Positions 8,551 through 16,630 of a stretch of 20,551 bases of DNA are shown in pieces. The notes beneath the pieces were generated by a model, which made no database searches, had not been told where the DNA came from, and was given only the letters and a program-made list of their open reading frames with translations. Numbering within the stretch: position 1 is the stretch's first letter; the number at the start of each line of letters is the position of its first letter. The translations under genes and the position numbers were made by a program. The DNA lies in the NCBI RefSeq assembly GCF_023227905.1, contig NZ_JALOCF010000063.1, positions 1 to 20,551 of the forward strand, read 5' to 3'. The DNA is from Methylobacter sp. (GTDB taxonomy: Bacteria; Pseudomonadota; Gammaproteobacteria; Methylococcales; Methylomonadaceae).

Positions 8551-9632
8551 AACCATCCATCCAACATAAACTCGAAAACCTGTGCGAACGCTATGATGAA
8601 ATTGCCGCCTTGCTTTCGGAACCCGAAGTACAAGGCAACCAGAACAAATTCCGTTCCCTGAGCCAGGAATACGCCCAGATCAATCCGCTGGTTGACTGTT
8701 ACAAACGCTATCAGCAAACTTTGGAGAGCCTGGCATCGGCCAAAGAAATGGCCAATGACAGCGACCCCGAGCTAAGGGAATTGGCCAAGGAGGAAGCCAG
8801 CGATGCGCAAGACCAGTTGGACGCGATCGAGCATGAACTACAAGTATTGTTACTGCCCAAAGATCCCAACGATAATCGCAATATCTTTATAGAGATACGC
8901 GCCGGAACAGGCGGCGATGAAGCCGCCATTTTTTCCGGTGACCTGGCCCGCATGTATCAACGGTATGCGGAGCGCAAAGGCTGGCAAACAGAGCTTATCA
9001 GCGAAAGCCATGGCGATCACGGCGGTTATAAGGAAGTCATACTGCGGGTTGCCGGCAAGGATGTTTATTCGCAGTTAAAATTCGAATCCGGCGCACATCG
9101 AGTGCAGCGCGTTCCCGAGACCGAATCACAAGGCCGTATCCACACCTCGGCCTGCACCGTTGCGATCATGCCGGAAGTCGAAGAAGTCGACGCCATCGAC
9201 ATCAATCCTGCCGATCTTAAAGTCGACACCTTCCGCTCATCAGGAGCGGGCGGCCAGCACATCAACAAAACGGAATCGGCGATACGCATTACCCACATCC
9301 CAACCGGCGTTGTCGTCGAGTGCCAGGACGAGCGCTCGCAACATAAAAACCGTGCCCGAGCCATGTCCTTATTGGCATCGCGCCTGTTATCCGCCGAACA
9401 GGAAAAACATCACGCGGAACAATCGGCCACCCGTAAACTGCAAGTCGGCAGCGGCGACCGTTCGGAACGTATCCGCACTTACAATTATCCGCAAGGACGC
9501 TTAACCGATCATCGCATCAACCTGACGTTGTATAAGCTGGACGACATCATGCAAGGTGGTCTGGAGCAGGTCCTTCAGCCGCTGATCAGCGAGCATCAAG
9601 CCGAACTGCTCACTCAGCTGGGTGAAGATTAA
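8547..9632 (+). CDS. prfA: Peptide chain release factor 1
   Basis: RF1 recognises UAA and UAG and triggers release of the finished peptide. The 361-residue protein has the RF1-type tripeptide anticodon PxT as PET (in VQRVPETESQGRIHTSA) and the catalytic GGQ motif in SSGAGGQHINKTESA, near residues 233-235. The N-terminal coiled-coil domain (about 1-100) is intact. It overlaps the end of hemA by ATGA and is followed 6 bp later by prmC, the enzyme that methylates its GGQ glutamine. The hemA-prfA-prmC order is standard for gammaproteobacteria. Confidence 0.98.
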   Translation: MKPSIQHKLENLCERYDEIAALLSEPEVQGNQNKFRSLSQEYAQINPLVDCYKRYQQTLESLASAKEMANDSDPELRELAKEEASDAQDQLDAIEHELQVLLLPKDPNDNRNIFIEIRAGTGGDEAAIFSGDLARMYQRYAERKGWQTELISESHGDHGGYKEVILRVAGKDVYSQLKFESGAHRVQRVPETESQGRIHTSACTVAIMPEVEEVDAIDINPADLKVDTFRSSGAGGQHINKTESAIRITHIPTGVVVECQDERSQHKNRARAMSLLASRLLSAEQEKHHAEQSATRKLQVGSGDRSERIRTYNYPQGRLTDHRINLTLYKLDDIMQGGLEQVLQPLISEHQAELLTQLGED

Positions 9633-9638
9633 GTCAAA

Positions 9639-10478
9639 ATGTGCCGTATAAAATCCGTGCTGGCAGAGGCCGCAGCCGCACTGGCAGCAGTCTCCGATTC
9701 AGCTGTGCTGGATGCAGAAGTTTTACTGTGTCTAGTGCTTAATAAACAACGCTCATATCTTCGCACTTGGCCGGACCAGCAATTACAGCCTGAGCATCTA
9801 GCCGCTTTTAAGGCGTTGCTTGAACAACGCCACAAAGGCATGCCAGTCGCTTATATCACCGGCAGCCGGGAATTCTGGTCGAGAGATTTTCAGGTTACTC
9901 CTGACGTTTTGATTCCAAGACCCGACACCGAGCTGCTCATTGAACTCAGTTTGAATCTGATACCGGCCAATGAACCCACCAAGATCATCGACCTAGGCAC
10001 AGGTTCGGGCATTATTGCCATCACACTGGCCGCTGAGCGTCCGCATGCCCAAATCAGTGCCACCGATTTTAGCTTGGCCGCGCTGCGTATCGCTCAACTC
10101 AATGCCGACAAGCACCATATCAGCAACATCCGGCTTTACCACAGTGACTGGTTTACTGACATTCCTGACACAAAATTCAACCTGATTATCAGCAACCCGC
10201 CTTATATTGCGGAAGATGACGGACATCTACAGCAAGGCGATGTCCGGTTTGAGCCGCAAACCGCCTTGTGCGCCGAAGATCAAGGACTTCGGGACATTAA
10301 AACCATCGCCGACGCGGCACGCAACTATCTGGAGCCTTGTGGGCACTTGTTGATTGAGCACGGCTACAACCAACAGCAACAAGTCCAAGCCCTGTTTAAG
10401 AATTTGCATTATGATAAAGTGCAAACCTATTCAGACTTATCGGGGCAGCCCCGGGTAACTTATGGGCAATGGAATTAA
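9639..10478 (+). CDS. prmC: Peptide chain release factor N5-glutamine methyltransferase
   Basis: PrmC uses S-adenosylmethionine to methylate the glutamine of the GGQ motif in RF1 and RF2, which makes termination efficient. The 279-residue protein has a small helical N-terminal substrate-binding domain, then the Rossmann methyltransferase domain with DLGTGSG at 118-124 and the amide-binding NPPY at 186-189. EFWSRDF and LIPRPDTELLIE between the domains are also typical. It begins 6 bp after prfA. In Pseudomonas the next gene would be moeB; here it is a JAMM peptidase gene. Confidence 0.97.
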   Translation: MCRIKSVLAEAAAALAAVSDSAVLDAEVLLCLVLNKQRSYLRTWPDQQLQPEHLAAFKALLEQRHKGMPVAYITGSREFWSRDFQVTPDVLIPRPDTELLIELSLNLIPANEPTKIIDLGTGSGIIAITLAAERPHAQISATDFSLAALRIAQLNADKHHISNIRLYHSDWFTDIPDTKFNLIISNPPYIAEDDGHLQQGDVRFEPQTALCAEDQGLRDIKTIADAARNYLEPCGHLLIEHGYNQQQQVQALFKNLHYDKVQTYSDLSGQPRVTYGQWN

Positions 10479-10482
10479 TGCC

Positions 10483-10525
10483 GGGTTATCATGCCTGATA
10501 CCCTTCAATCCGTTCCAGATAACCC
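10483..10525. repeat. 8-bp hairpin between prmC and the JAMM gene
   Basis: GGGTTATC (10483-10490) and GATAACCC (10518-10525) are perfect complements with a 27-nt loop. The loop holds an ATG (10491) in frame with the JAMM peptidase. Because that ATG lies in the loop and has no good ribosome-binding site, the stretch is more likely an intergenic hairpin than coding. A weak terminator or a mobile palindrome are both possible; there is no T-run. Confidence 0.45.
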
Positions 10526-10550
10526 CGTCATCCTGAGACCTACTAATATT

Positions 10551-10973
10551 ATGACTCAAGAACACATCCAAATTCCCCGCAAAATAACCAATCAACTGCT
10601 ACATCTTGCGCAAATTTCGCCGGATCTTGAAGTATGCGGACTTATCGGCAGTAAAAACGGCCAGCCGAGCAGTTGCTATCCCATTAAAAATACGGCAGAA
10701 CAGCCACAGCAGCGATTCCAGCTTGATCCCAGCCAGCAAATTTCAGCGATGACAAAAATGCGCGCTCAGGGAGAAGAACTATTTGCGATTTATCATTCTC
10801 ACCCGACCTCACCGGCCATACCCTCAGTCACCGATTTAAACCTGGCATCTTACCCCGGCGCGCTTTACCTGATCATTTCACTCAACACCAAAGGTATTTT
10901 GGAAATGCGCGGCTTTAAAATAAATCAGCAATCAGCCCAGGAAATAGTGCTGTCTTTGGGTGAGGATGGGTAA
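10551..10973 (+). CDS. M67 family (JAMM/MPN) metallopeptidase
   Basis: JAMM proteins are zinc isopeptidases or carboxypeptidases. Bacterial ones often trim ubiquitin-like sulfur carriers (known examples act with CysO or QbsE). The full zinc motif is present: E27 (in LEVCGLI), H82 and H84 (in YHSHP), S92 and D95 (IPSVTD), that is E...HxHx7SxxD. The start used is ATG at 10551, giving 140 residues, the usual size. An in-frame ATG at 10491 would add 20 residues of unlike sequence and lies in a hairpin. The Shine-Dalgarno sequence is poor for both. It lies 72 bp after prmC on the same strand. Its substrate is unknown: no ThiS- or MoeB-like partner is in the window. Confidence 0.88.
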   Translation: MTQEHIQIPRKITNQLLHLAQISPDLEVCGLIGSKNGQPSSCYPIKNTAEQPQQRFQLDPSQQISAMTKMRAQGEELFAIYHSHPTSPAIPSVTDLNLASYPGALYLIISLNTKGILEMRGFKINQQSAQEIVLSLGEDG

Positions 10974-11037
10974 TTTCTTACTTTTTAATAGCTTCCTGAA
11001 AACCCCTACAACTTAAAAATAAGAATTTCCAGTCAAT

Positions 11038-11078
11038 TTTATGTAAACTGTGACATTTGTAGCGGTTTTTTACATAAA
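11038..11078. promoter_or_regulatory. Paired TTTAYRTAAA dyads upstream of mshI
   Basis: TTTATGTAAA (11038-11047) and TTTACATAAA (11069-11078) are exact reverse complements, and each is itself palindromic except for the two central bases. Their centres are 31 bp apart, close to three helical turns, so both would face the same side of the helix. They lie 22 bp before the mshI start. This looks like a double operator for a dimeric regulator. As RNA it could also form a 10-bp AT-rich hairpin. The regulator is not identifiable. Confidence 0.5.
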
Positions 11079-11099
11079 GTCGGTTCGGGTTAACCTATC

Positions 11100-12065
11100 G
11101 TGCAACTGTTAAAAAAGTTCTTTAGCAAAAAAAACATTTGCAAAGGTATTGTCGGCGTCAGCTTTTTGCAGAACGGCATCGCCGTTGCCATATCGAAGTT
11201 CACCGAAGACAATAAATTAACTCTAATACATTGCGAATACATTGATGCGGGAAAATTGACGCATCAACAAGACAAATTGAAAGAACTTGCCGCCCAGCAT
11301 AATCTTGCCGCGTATGACTGCCATCTGGTACTGACCAGCGATTGCTACCGCCGTATCAACGTGGAGACTCCTCTAGTCGCTGAAAATGAAATGATTGAAG
11401 CTATACGCTGGAAAATTAACGAACTCATTGATTTTCCCGTTGACAAGGCCGTCATCGATTATTACCAAACGCCCATGCCCGTTCGCGCAAACAGCAGTAA
11501 AATGCTGGAAGTCATAGCCGGCCCCATTGATATCATTACCGAACAAGTCGAAAGATGCACCAAGGCCGGGCTACAGCTTAAAGTAATTGATATCCAGGAA
11601 ACTACTTTGCGTAATCTGGCGGCGCAATTACCGGAAAATGAGCGCGGCATTGCCCTTTTGTACCTGCTGGAACATTCCGGCACCTTATTGATACAAAAAG
11701 CAGGGAGCATTTACGTATCCCGTAAATTTGAGATCGGTTATAGCAAACTGGAATTAGAATATCCGTTCTCCAGCGAAAGCCCGGCCGCAAATGCTCATAG
11801 CAGTTTGGCCCTTGAGATACAACGTTCGCTGGATTATGTAGAAAGTTATTACGGAATTTCTCCTATTTCAGCCTTAGCCGTCATCCCCTTGGCGGAAAAC
11901 ACCCATAACCTGCTTGATAGCCTGAGCAGCAATCTTGGCATTGCAGCGCGGATGATAGATCTCTCGACTATTGTTGATTGCGACATTTTAGTGGATGCAC
12001 CGACTCAATTGCTTTGTGCGCCGGCAATCGGCGCAACATTGCGCTATGCAATAGAAGCGGCATGA
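11100..12065 (+). CDS. mshI: MSHA biogenesis protein MshI (PilM-like)
   Basis: MshI is the cytoplasmic, actin-fold PilM-like component of the MSHA pilus alignment complex and docks onto the PilN-like protein at the inner membrane. The 321-residue product starts at GTG 11100 (MQLLKKFFSK). It has the pattern of this family: an early beta hairpin (GIVGVSFLQNGIAVAI), then IRWKINELIDFPVDKAVIDYY, and a second half with DIQETTLRNLA and LEIQRSLDYVESYYG. There are no membrane segments. It leads a cluster of seven same-strand genes and overlaps the next by ATGA. The ribosome-binding site is weak. The family call rests on pattern and synteny. Confidence 0.85.
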   Translation: MQLLKKFFSKKNICKGIVGVSFLQNGIAVAISKFTEDNKLTLIHCEYIDAGKLTHQQDKLKELAAQHNLAAYDCHLVLTSDCYRRINVETPLVAENEMIEAIRWKINELIDFPVDKAVIDYYQTPMPVRANSSKMLEVIAGPIDIITEQVERCTKAGLQLKVIDIQETTLRNLAAQLPENERGIALLYLLEHSGTLLIQKAGSIYVSRKFEIGYSKLELEYPFSSESPAANAHSSLALEIQRSLDYVESYYGISPISALAVIPLAENTHNLLDSLSSNLGIAARMIDLSTIVDCDILVDAPTQLLCAPAIGATLRYAIEAA

Positions 12066-12685
12066 TACAGCAAGTCAATTTATATCAGGACATTCTTAAT
12101 CAAGGACGCCATAGATCGGGCACTAACCCATACTGGATCGGCTTTACAGCTATCGTTTTGCTATGTGTCGGATTCAGCGGATACTTAATATGGAGTTTAA
12201 AAAACACCGAAACTCAAATACAACAGCTTCGCCAGAATTTGCAAGCAGGACAAGCTCAGGTGAATCTTATCTCGTCGAAAATCCCCAAGCAGGACATAGA
12301 CGCACAACTCGCCGCAGAAGTCGCGCAGTGGCAAAGCATGGTGGACGAGTTAACACAAGCCATGCAACTGCTATCAGACAAAAGTAAAGACCGCTCACCC
12401 GGCTTTTCAAGCTATTTTCAGGCACTGTCCAACCAGTCGATTCCTGATGTCTGGTTACGCGCCTTGTATTTTGACGGGCAACAGCAGATTATCAACATTG
12501 AGGGCAGCACATTTAAACCGCAGAAAATCCCTTATTTTCTCCAACAACTGCAAAAAGAATCTGCCTTCAACGGATACTCCTTCGCAAAACTGGTGATGCA
12601 GCAGTCAGAAGAAATACCGAACCAAATGGATTTTAAACTCAGCACAACACTGGATGCTCCGGATAAAAAAGACCATGCTCAATAA
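12062..12685 (+). CDS. PilN-like MSHA pilus assembly protein
   Basis: The 207-residue protein begins MIQQVNLYQDIL, the short cytoplasmic motif by which PilN-type proteins bind PilM/MshI. A single membrane segment follows (about 25-45, WIGFTAIVLLCVGFSGYLIW), then a coiled coil (about 46-75) and a periplasmic ferredoxin-like region. An in-frame ATG at 11978 would add 28 residues overlapping mshI, but the ATGA junction and the conserved QVNLY start favour 12062. This corresponds to the second mshI-like gene of Shewanella-type clusters. Expected partners are MshI and MshJ. Confidence 0.85.
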   Translation: MIQQVNLYQDILNQGRHRSGTNPYWIGFTAIVLLCVGFSGYLIWSLKNTETQIQQLRQNLQAGQAQVNLISSKIPKQDIDAQLAAEVAQWQSMVDELTQAMQLLSDKSKDRSPGFSSYFQALSNQSIPDVWLRALYFDGQQQIINIEGSTFKPQKIPYFLQQLQKESAFNGYSFAKLVMQQSEEIPNQMDFKLSTTLDAPDKKDHAQ

Positions 12686-13313
12686 TCTTCAAGCAAAATT
12701 CGAAGCCCTGAGTAAACGGGAAAAAATTATCGTGACGGGTGCGGTGCTGATTGTCTTATGGGTTGCCTGGGATAACTTCTTGTATCAACCGATCCGAACA
12801 GAACAGCTGGCGCTTCAGCAGGAACTGGTTAGCGTTAAACAACAGATAACCGATCAACAACTCACACTGATCAAGCTTGAAAACAGCACCTATGTAGACC
12901 CGAACCTCAATAACCGGAACCAACTTGCCAAGCTAAAAACCGAATACAACCGCTTGCAAGATATTAGGATGCAGAACGACAAAAATTTTGTTCCGCCACA
13001 TTTAATGGCTATTGCATTAAGCGATATACTCAATCAGAACAACCAGTTAACCCTGATAAAATTGGATACACTGCCGGTAACCACATTGCTTGAATCGAAA
13101 CAGCCGCAACAAAACCCGATATACAAACACGGGTTGGTAATTACTTTTTCCGGCAGTTACCTGGAAACACTCAATTACTTAAAAGCATTGGAATCGCTGC
13201 CTTGGCATCTTATCTGGGAAAGCATCGACTACCAGGTTAAAGAGTATCCGACAGCTGAAACTACAATTAAAGCGTATACGCTTAGCTTCAAGGAGAACTG
13301 GCTTGGCGTTTAG
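12675..13313 (+). CDS. mshJ: MSHA biogenesis protein MshJ (PilO/GspM-like)
   Basis: The 212-residue protein has a short cytoplasmic N-terminus (LQAKFEALSKREK), one membrane segment (about 18-35, IIVTGAVLIVLWVAWDNF), a coiled coil (about 45-95) and a periplasmic domain. This is the topology of PilO/GspM proteins, which pair with PilN/GspL types. The start is taken as ATG 12675, which overlaps the upstream gene by 11 bp. An earlier in-frame ATG at 12654 has a poorer context and would add seven residues. It overlaps mshK by 11 bp. Confidence 0.83.
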   Translation: MLNNLQAKFEALSKREKIIVTGAVLIVLWVAWDNFLYQPIRTEQLALQQELVSVKQQITDQQLTLIKLENSTYVDPNLNNRNQLAKLKTEYNRLQDIRMQNDKNFVPPHLMAIALSDILNQNNQLTLIKLDTLPVTTLLESKQPQQNPIYKHGLVITFSGSYLETLNYLKALESLPWHLIWESIDYQVKEYPTAETTIKAYTLSFKENWLGV

Positions 13314-13890
13314 GATATTGATATTGCTCGCAGGGCTTGCCTCCATGCCATGTAATGCAGAATTCCGTGACCCGACTCAACCGGCCTACCCGCTCCCGTC
13401 AACAACGGCCGATGATGCCGTCAGCGATAGTCCACTGGTTCTGTCGGCTATCTGGATATCATCACATTCAAGACGAGCTACCATTAATGGTATCTCTGCC
13501 AAACAAGGCCAAACCATAGTCATAAGACAAACTCCGGATTTAAAACCTGCGCCGGCACATCCCGCGACGACTGAGGATAAAAACACCGGATCACTTGATG
13601 CCGCAGCACAGGCAACAACGAGCCCAATGCAAGAAAGCATAACGTCTTTGCAAGGAAATGTGCTTGCTCCACAGTTTCCGGGACAAAGCACTGTAACGGC
13701 AGAAGCCGGTACCCGGCAATCGCCGAATACTGTTCATCATGCCGAAACGGCGCCTGCGCGCTCACGCACGATTAAAATCATCAGCATTCGCAAAAACTCG
13801 GTCACCATCACCCAAAATGGCGAACTCAAGACCTTGCAACTGGTGCAACGTCCCTACAAAACAACAAATACCAAGTACACACTAAAATGA
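13303..13890 (+). CDS. mshK: MSHA biogenesis protein MshK (PilP-like)
   Basis: The gene starts with TTG at 13303, fixed by a strong AGGAG 7 nt upstream that lies inside mshJ. The 195-residue product has a signal peptide (hydrophobic 4-15, likely cleavage after PCNA), then FRDPTQPAYPL, the start typical of MshK/PilP proteins that link the inner-membrane complex to the secretin. A short beta domain follows (LSAIWISSHSRRATINGISAK). A low-complexity Ala/Pro/Thr/Gln stretch (about 80-150) separates it from a second beta segment (IKIISIRKNSVTITQNGELK). It is longer than the roughly 100 residues I recall for Vibrio MshK, owing to that linker. It overlaps mshL by ATGA. Confidence 0.82.
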   Translation: MAFRILILLAGLASMPCNAEFRDPTQPAYPLPSTTADDAVSDSPLVLSAIWISSHSRRATINGISAKQGQTIVIRQTPDLKPAPAHPATTEDKNTGSLDAAAQATTSPMQESITSLQGNVLAPQFPGQSTVTAEAGTRQSPNTVHHAETAPARSRTIKIISIRKNSVTITQNGELKTLQLVQRPYKTTNTKYTLK

Positions 13891-15560
13891 ATAACGCTCA
13901 TCCAGCCATTGCCGTGGCATTGATATTACTACTGGTATCTTGCAGCTCGCTTCAATCAACCAAGTCATCCAATGTTTCCAGTGTATTTTCCGATACTACG
14001 CCAAAAGCCCGTAGCAATGCCCAAGCACCATCAGTCATTATCGATGCCCTGGTTCCTGATTTCAATCAAACCTTAGCCACTTCACAAGCTACAACACAGC
14101 AAACACGCCTCAACATTTCGGTTAATGAAGTGGATGCGCGTGAGTTCTTTATGGGGTTGGTTGTAGACACCGATGAAAACATGCTGGTACACCCTGAAGT
14201 AACCGGTACCATTTCGTTGGAACTAAAGAATGTAACCATTGCACAAGTCCTTGATGCCGTACAAAAAGTCTATGGCTATGATTACAAAAAAAACGATATG
14301 GGTTACATCATCTACCCGGCTACATTACAAACAAAAACCTTTAAAATAGACCGGCTGGATTTGCTACGGATAGGCAATTCAAATACCTCCGTGTCGTCCG
14401 GAAAACAGTCCGGTCAAAGCAATTCACAGGGATACAACAATCAACAGGGCAGCTACAATCAGCAAGGCAATGCCAATCAAGCCGGCAATCCCATGGGAGC
14501 CAGTCCGCAGGGCTACGGGAGTACGCAAACCTCCAACTCATCCAGCAGCTCCGTACGCACCGTTACGAATACTGATTTCTGGCAGGAAATGAAAGATTCC
14601 CTTACTCATATTCTTGCCGTCGATCCACAGGCAACCGTCGATATTAACCAACAATCGGGCATCGTGATTGTCCGGGCAAAACCCATGCAGCTGCGGGAGA
14701 TCGAAAATTTCCTGTCTACCACCCAGACTCAAATCAGCCGTCAAGTCACTCTTGAAGCTAAAATACTGGAAGTGACTCTGGATGATAGCCACCAAGACGG
14801 CGTTAACTGGGAAAGTATCGTCAGAGAAGGCATTAACAAAGCCCCACTGCTGACCGGCATAGGCGGCGTGATGGACCCCACTGTGTTTGCTTCTGTTTTT
14901 ACCTTGGGCGGTCATGCGGGCGATTTTCGTGCTTTTGTCGAGCTGATGGGAACTCAGGGAAAAACCAACGTGCTGTCCAGTCCGAGAATTTCGACGTTAA
15001 ATAATCAAACAGCCATCATTAAAGTGGGTCAGGATGAATATTTTGCTTATGACATTCAATCCAGTAATGTTCCTACCGGCGGCACAGCAAACATTATCAC
15101 CACACCTTATCCCAAGCTGGATGTTTTCTTTTCCGGCATAGCGCTGGATGTTACACCGCAAATCGATGACGATGAGAATATCACCCTGCACATCCATCCT
15201 TCCATTACACAGGTTACAGAAGTAACCAAAACTTTTGGCAATTCCATAGGCCCGCTACCAATGGCGCTCACCACAGTCAGAGAATCAGATAGCATAGTCA
15301 AGGCTAAAAACGGCCAGGTTATTGTGCTGGGTGGCCTGATGCAGGAGAATGATGATGAACAAAAACAAGGCGTCACGGGCTTAGCCGCAATTCCTTATAT
15401 CGGCAACCTGTTTAGAGTCAACACCGGCTCAACCCAAAAATCAGAACTGATTATATTGCTCAAAGCCTCTTTTATCGGCAGTGACGCAGATTGGCAAAAG
15501 GATATAAATTCCAGCAAACAACGTTTTGAAAGGCTTGACTCGCAGCCGCGCTGGAAATAA
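13887..15560 (+). CDS. mshL: MSHA biogenesis protein MshL (outer-membrane secretin)
   Basis: MshL forms the outer-membrane ring through which the MSHA pilus passes. The 557-residue protein has a lipoprotein signal (lipobox LLVSC, cysteine 19). An N-terminal secretin/STN-type domain (about 73-150, LNISVNEVDAREFFMGLVVDT) is followed by a Gln/Asn/Gly/Ser-rich insert (about 165-222). The secretin core runs from about 285 to 545 and carries the signature region TNVLSSPRISTLNNQTAIIKVG and, near the end, KNGQVIVLGGLMQE. It starts inside the mshK stop codon (ATGA). A 161-bp gap to mshM is the only real break in the cluster. Confidence 0.94.
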   Translation: MNNAHPAIAVALILLLVSCSSLQSTKSSNVSSVFSDTTPKARSNAQAPSVIIDALVPDFNQTLATSQATTQQTRLNISVNEVDAREFFMGLVVDTDENMLVHPEVTGTISLELKNVTIAQVLDAVQKVYGYDYKKNDMGYIIYPATLQTKTFKIDRLDLLRIGNSNTSVSSGKQSGQSNSQGYNNQQGSYNQQGNANQAGNPMGASPQGYGSTQTSNSSSSSVRTVTNTDFWQEMKDSLTHILAVDPQATVDINQQSGIVIVRAKPMQLREIENFLSTTQTQISRQVTLEAKILEVTLDDSHQDGVNWESIVREGINKAPLLTGIGGVMDPTVFASVFTLGGHAGDFRAFVELMGTQGKTNVLSSPRISTLNNQTAIIKVGQDEYFAYDIQSSNVPTGGTANIITTPYPKLDVFFSGIALDVTPQIDDDENITLHIHPSITQVTEVTKTFGNSIGPLPMALTTVRESDSIVKAKNGQVIVLGGLMQENDDEQKQGVTGLAAIPYIGNLFRVNTGSTQKSELIILLKASFIGSDADWQKDINSSKQRFERLDSQPRWK

Positions 15561-15721
15561 GTTGTATAGAATATGGATATTGCTCCCGCATCGGCCAAAG
15601 CAGCTACAGCTGGCTCCCTTAAACATGCAGTCTCCAACATTGTGTAAGAGCACCAGATCGAACGCAAGATAACCCGACTACAATAGCGGCAATATTTTTA
15701 TAAAACAGTTTAAAGTTATTT
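15561..15721 (+). other. 161-bp gap between mshL and mshM
   Basis: This is the only sizeable spacer inside the pilus cluster. It holds a 24-codon plus-strand frame (15573-15647) without a ribosome-binding site, and AT-rich sequence before mshM. TACAAT (near 15680) resembles a -10 box but has no convincing -35 partner. An internal mshM promoter is possible but not shown. Confidence 0.3.
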
Positions 15722-16630
15722 ATGTATAGAACACACTTTGGCCTCAATAGTCAGCCATTTGGTTTAACGCCTGACACACAGTTTTTTTGTGAGCTACCCT
15801 CCCATTTAGAAGCGCTCAATGTGTTGCTGATTGCTTTGCATAACGGCGAAGGGTTCATCAAAATTACCGGCGATGTCGGCACCGGCAAGACCATGCTCTG
15901 TCGAAAATTGCTTAATGAATTACCCGAACCTTTTGAAACCTCGTACATCCCCAACCCACGTTTGCCGCCGGTGGGCTTGCTCATGGCAATTGCCGATGAA
16001 ATGGGTGTTGAATATTCCCGCCACATCGGACAAAACGGGTTAATGAAGTTAATTAATGACGCTCTGATCAATTGCGCTGTTGCCGGGAAAAAACCGGTAC
16101 TGATCATTGATGAAGCGCAGTCCATGTCGATCGAAACATTAGAGGCATTGCGGCTGGTCACCAATCTGGAAACTGAAAAGCAAAAGCTGCTGCAAATTGT
16201 GCTATTCGGACAGCCCGAACTTGACGAACAGCTGCATAACAAAGCCATCCGGCAGCTCAGACAGCGCATCACCTTTAGTTATGCGCTTAAACCGCTCACG
16301 CCAAAAAATGTTGCTGATTACGTTAAACACCGGTTACGTATTGCCGGCATGGGCAATCTAAGTATTTTTTCCGGGCTGGCTATCCGCACTATGCACTATT
16401 ACAGCCGAGGCATACCCAGACTGGTTAATATCTTAGCCAATAAAGCGATGCTGTCAGCTTACGGCAAAGGCCATTCGTCAATAAGTGCCAAACAAGTTTA
16501 TCTAGCCGCTCTGGATACCGAAGACGCTAATACCAATTTCAAGCTGTTTGGCTTTCGCAAGCGCTATTTAGTGCTGCTGTTACTCGCGATTATCGGCTAC
16601 TTCTCGGCATTTATGGCAGCCAAGTTATGA
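15722..16630 (+). CDS. mshM: MSHA biogenesis protein MshM (ExeA-like AAA ATPase)
   Basis: The 302-residue protein begins MYRTHFGLNSQPFGLTPDT, the standard opening of MshM/ExeA ATPases. Walker A is GDVGTGKT at 50-57 and Walker B is PVLIIDEAQ near 124-132. A sensor-like segment (QLRQRITFSYALKPL) and a C-terminal lid region follow. A final membrane helix (about 283-300, YLVLLLLAIIGYFSAFMAA) would tether it to the inner membrane. ExeA-type proteins help secretin assembly through the cell wall; a similar role here is inferred. Unlike ExeA, no peptidoglycan-binding domain is visible after the helix. It overlaps mshN by ATGA. Confidence 0.92.
   Translation: MYRTHFGLNSQPFGLTPDTQFFCELPSHLEALNVLLIALHNGEGFIKITGDVGTGKTMLCRKLLNELPEPFETSYIPNPRLPPVGLLMAIADEMGVEYSRHIGQNGLMKLINDALINCAVAGKKPVLIIDEAQSMSIETLEALRLVTNLETEKQKLLQIVLFGQPELDEQLHNKAIRQLRQRITFSYALKPLTPKNVADYVKHRLRIAGMGNLSIFSGLAIRTMHYYSRGIPRLVNILANKAMLSAYGKGHSSISAKQVYLAALDTEDANTNFKLFGFRKRYLVLLLLAIIGYFSAFMAAKL

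Noticed and set aside
11978..12061. An upstream ATG that would extend the PilN-like protein by 28 residues
   Set aside because: The extension overlaps mshI and its residues are a frame-shadow of it. The ATGA junction at 12062 and the QVNLY start are typical of the family.
15573..15647. A 24-codon small ORF between mshL and mshM
   Set aside because: It has no ribosome-binding site and no recognisable motif. Kept only as part of the spacer observation, not as a gene.
15751..16272. A 173-codon open frame on the minus strand opposite mshM
   Set aside because: It is antisense to a clearly conserved ATPase gene, has serine/methionine-rich composition typical of shadow frames, and shows no recognisable domain.
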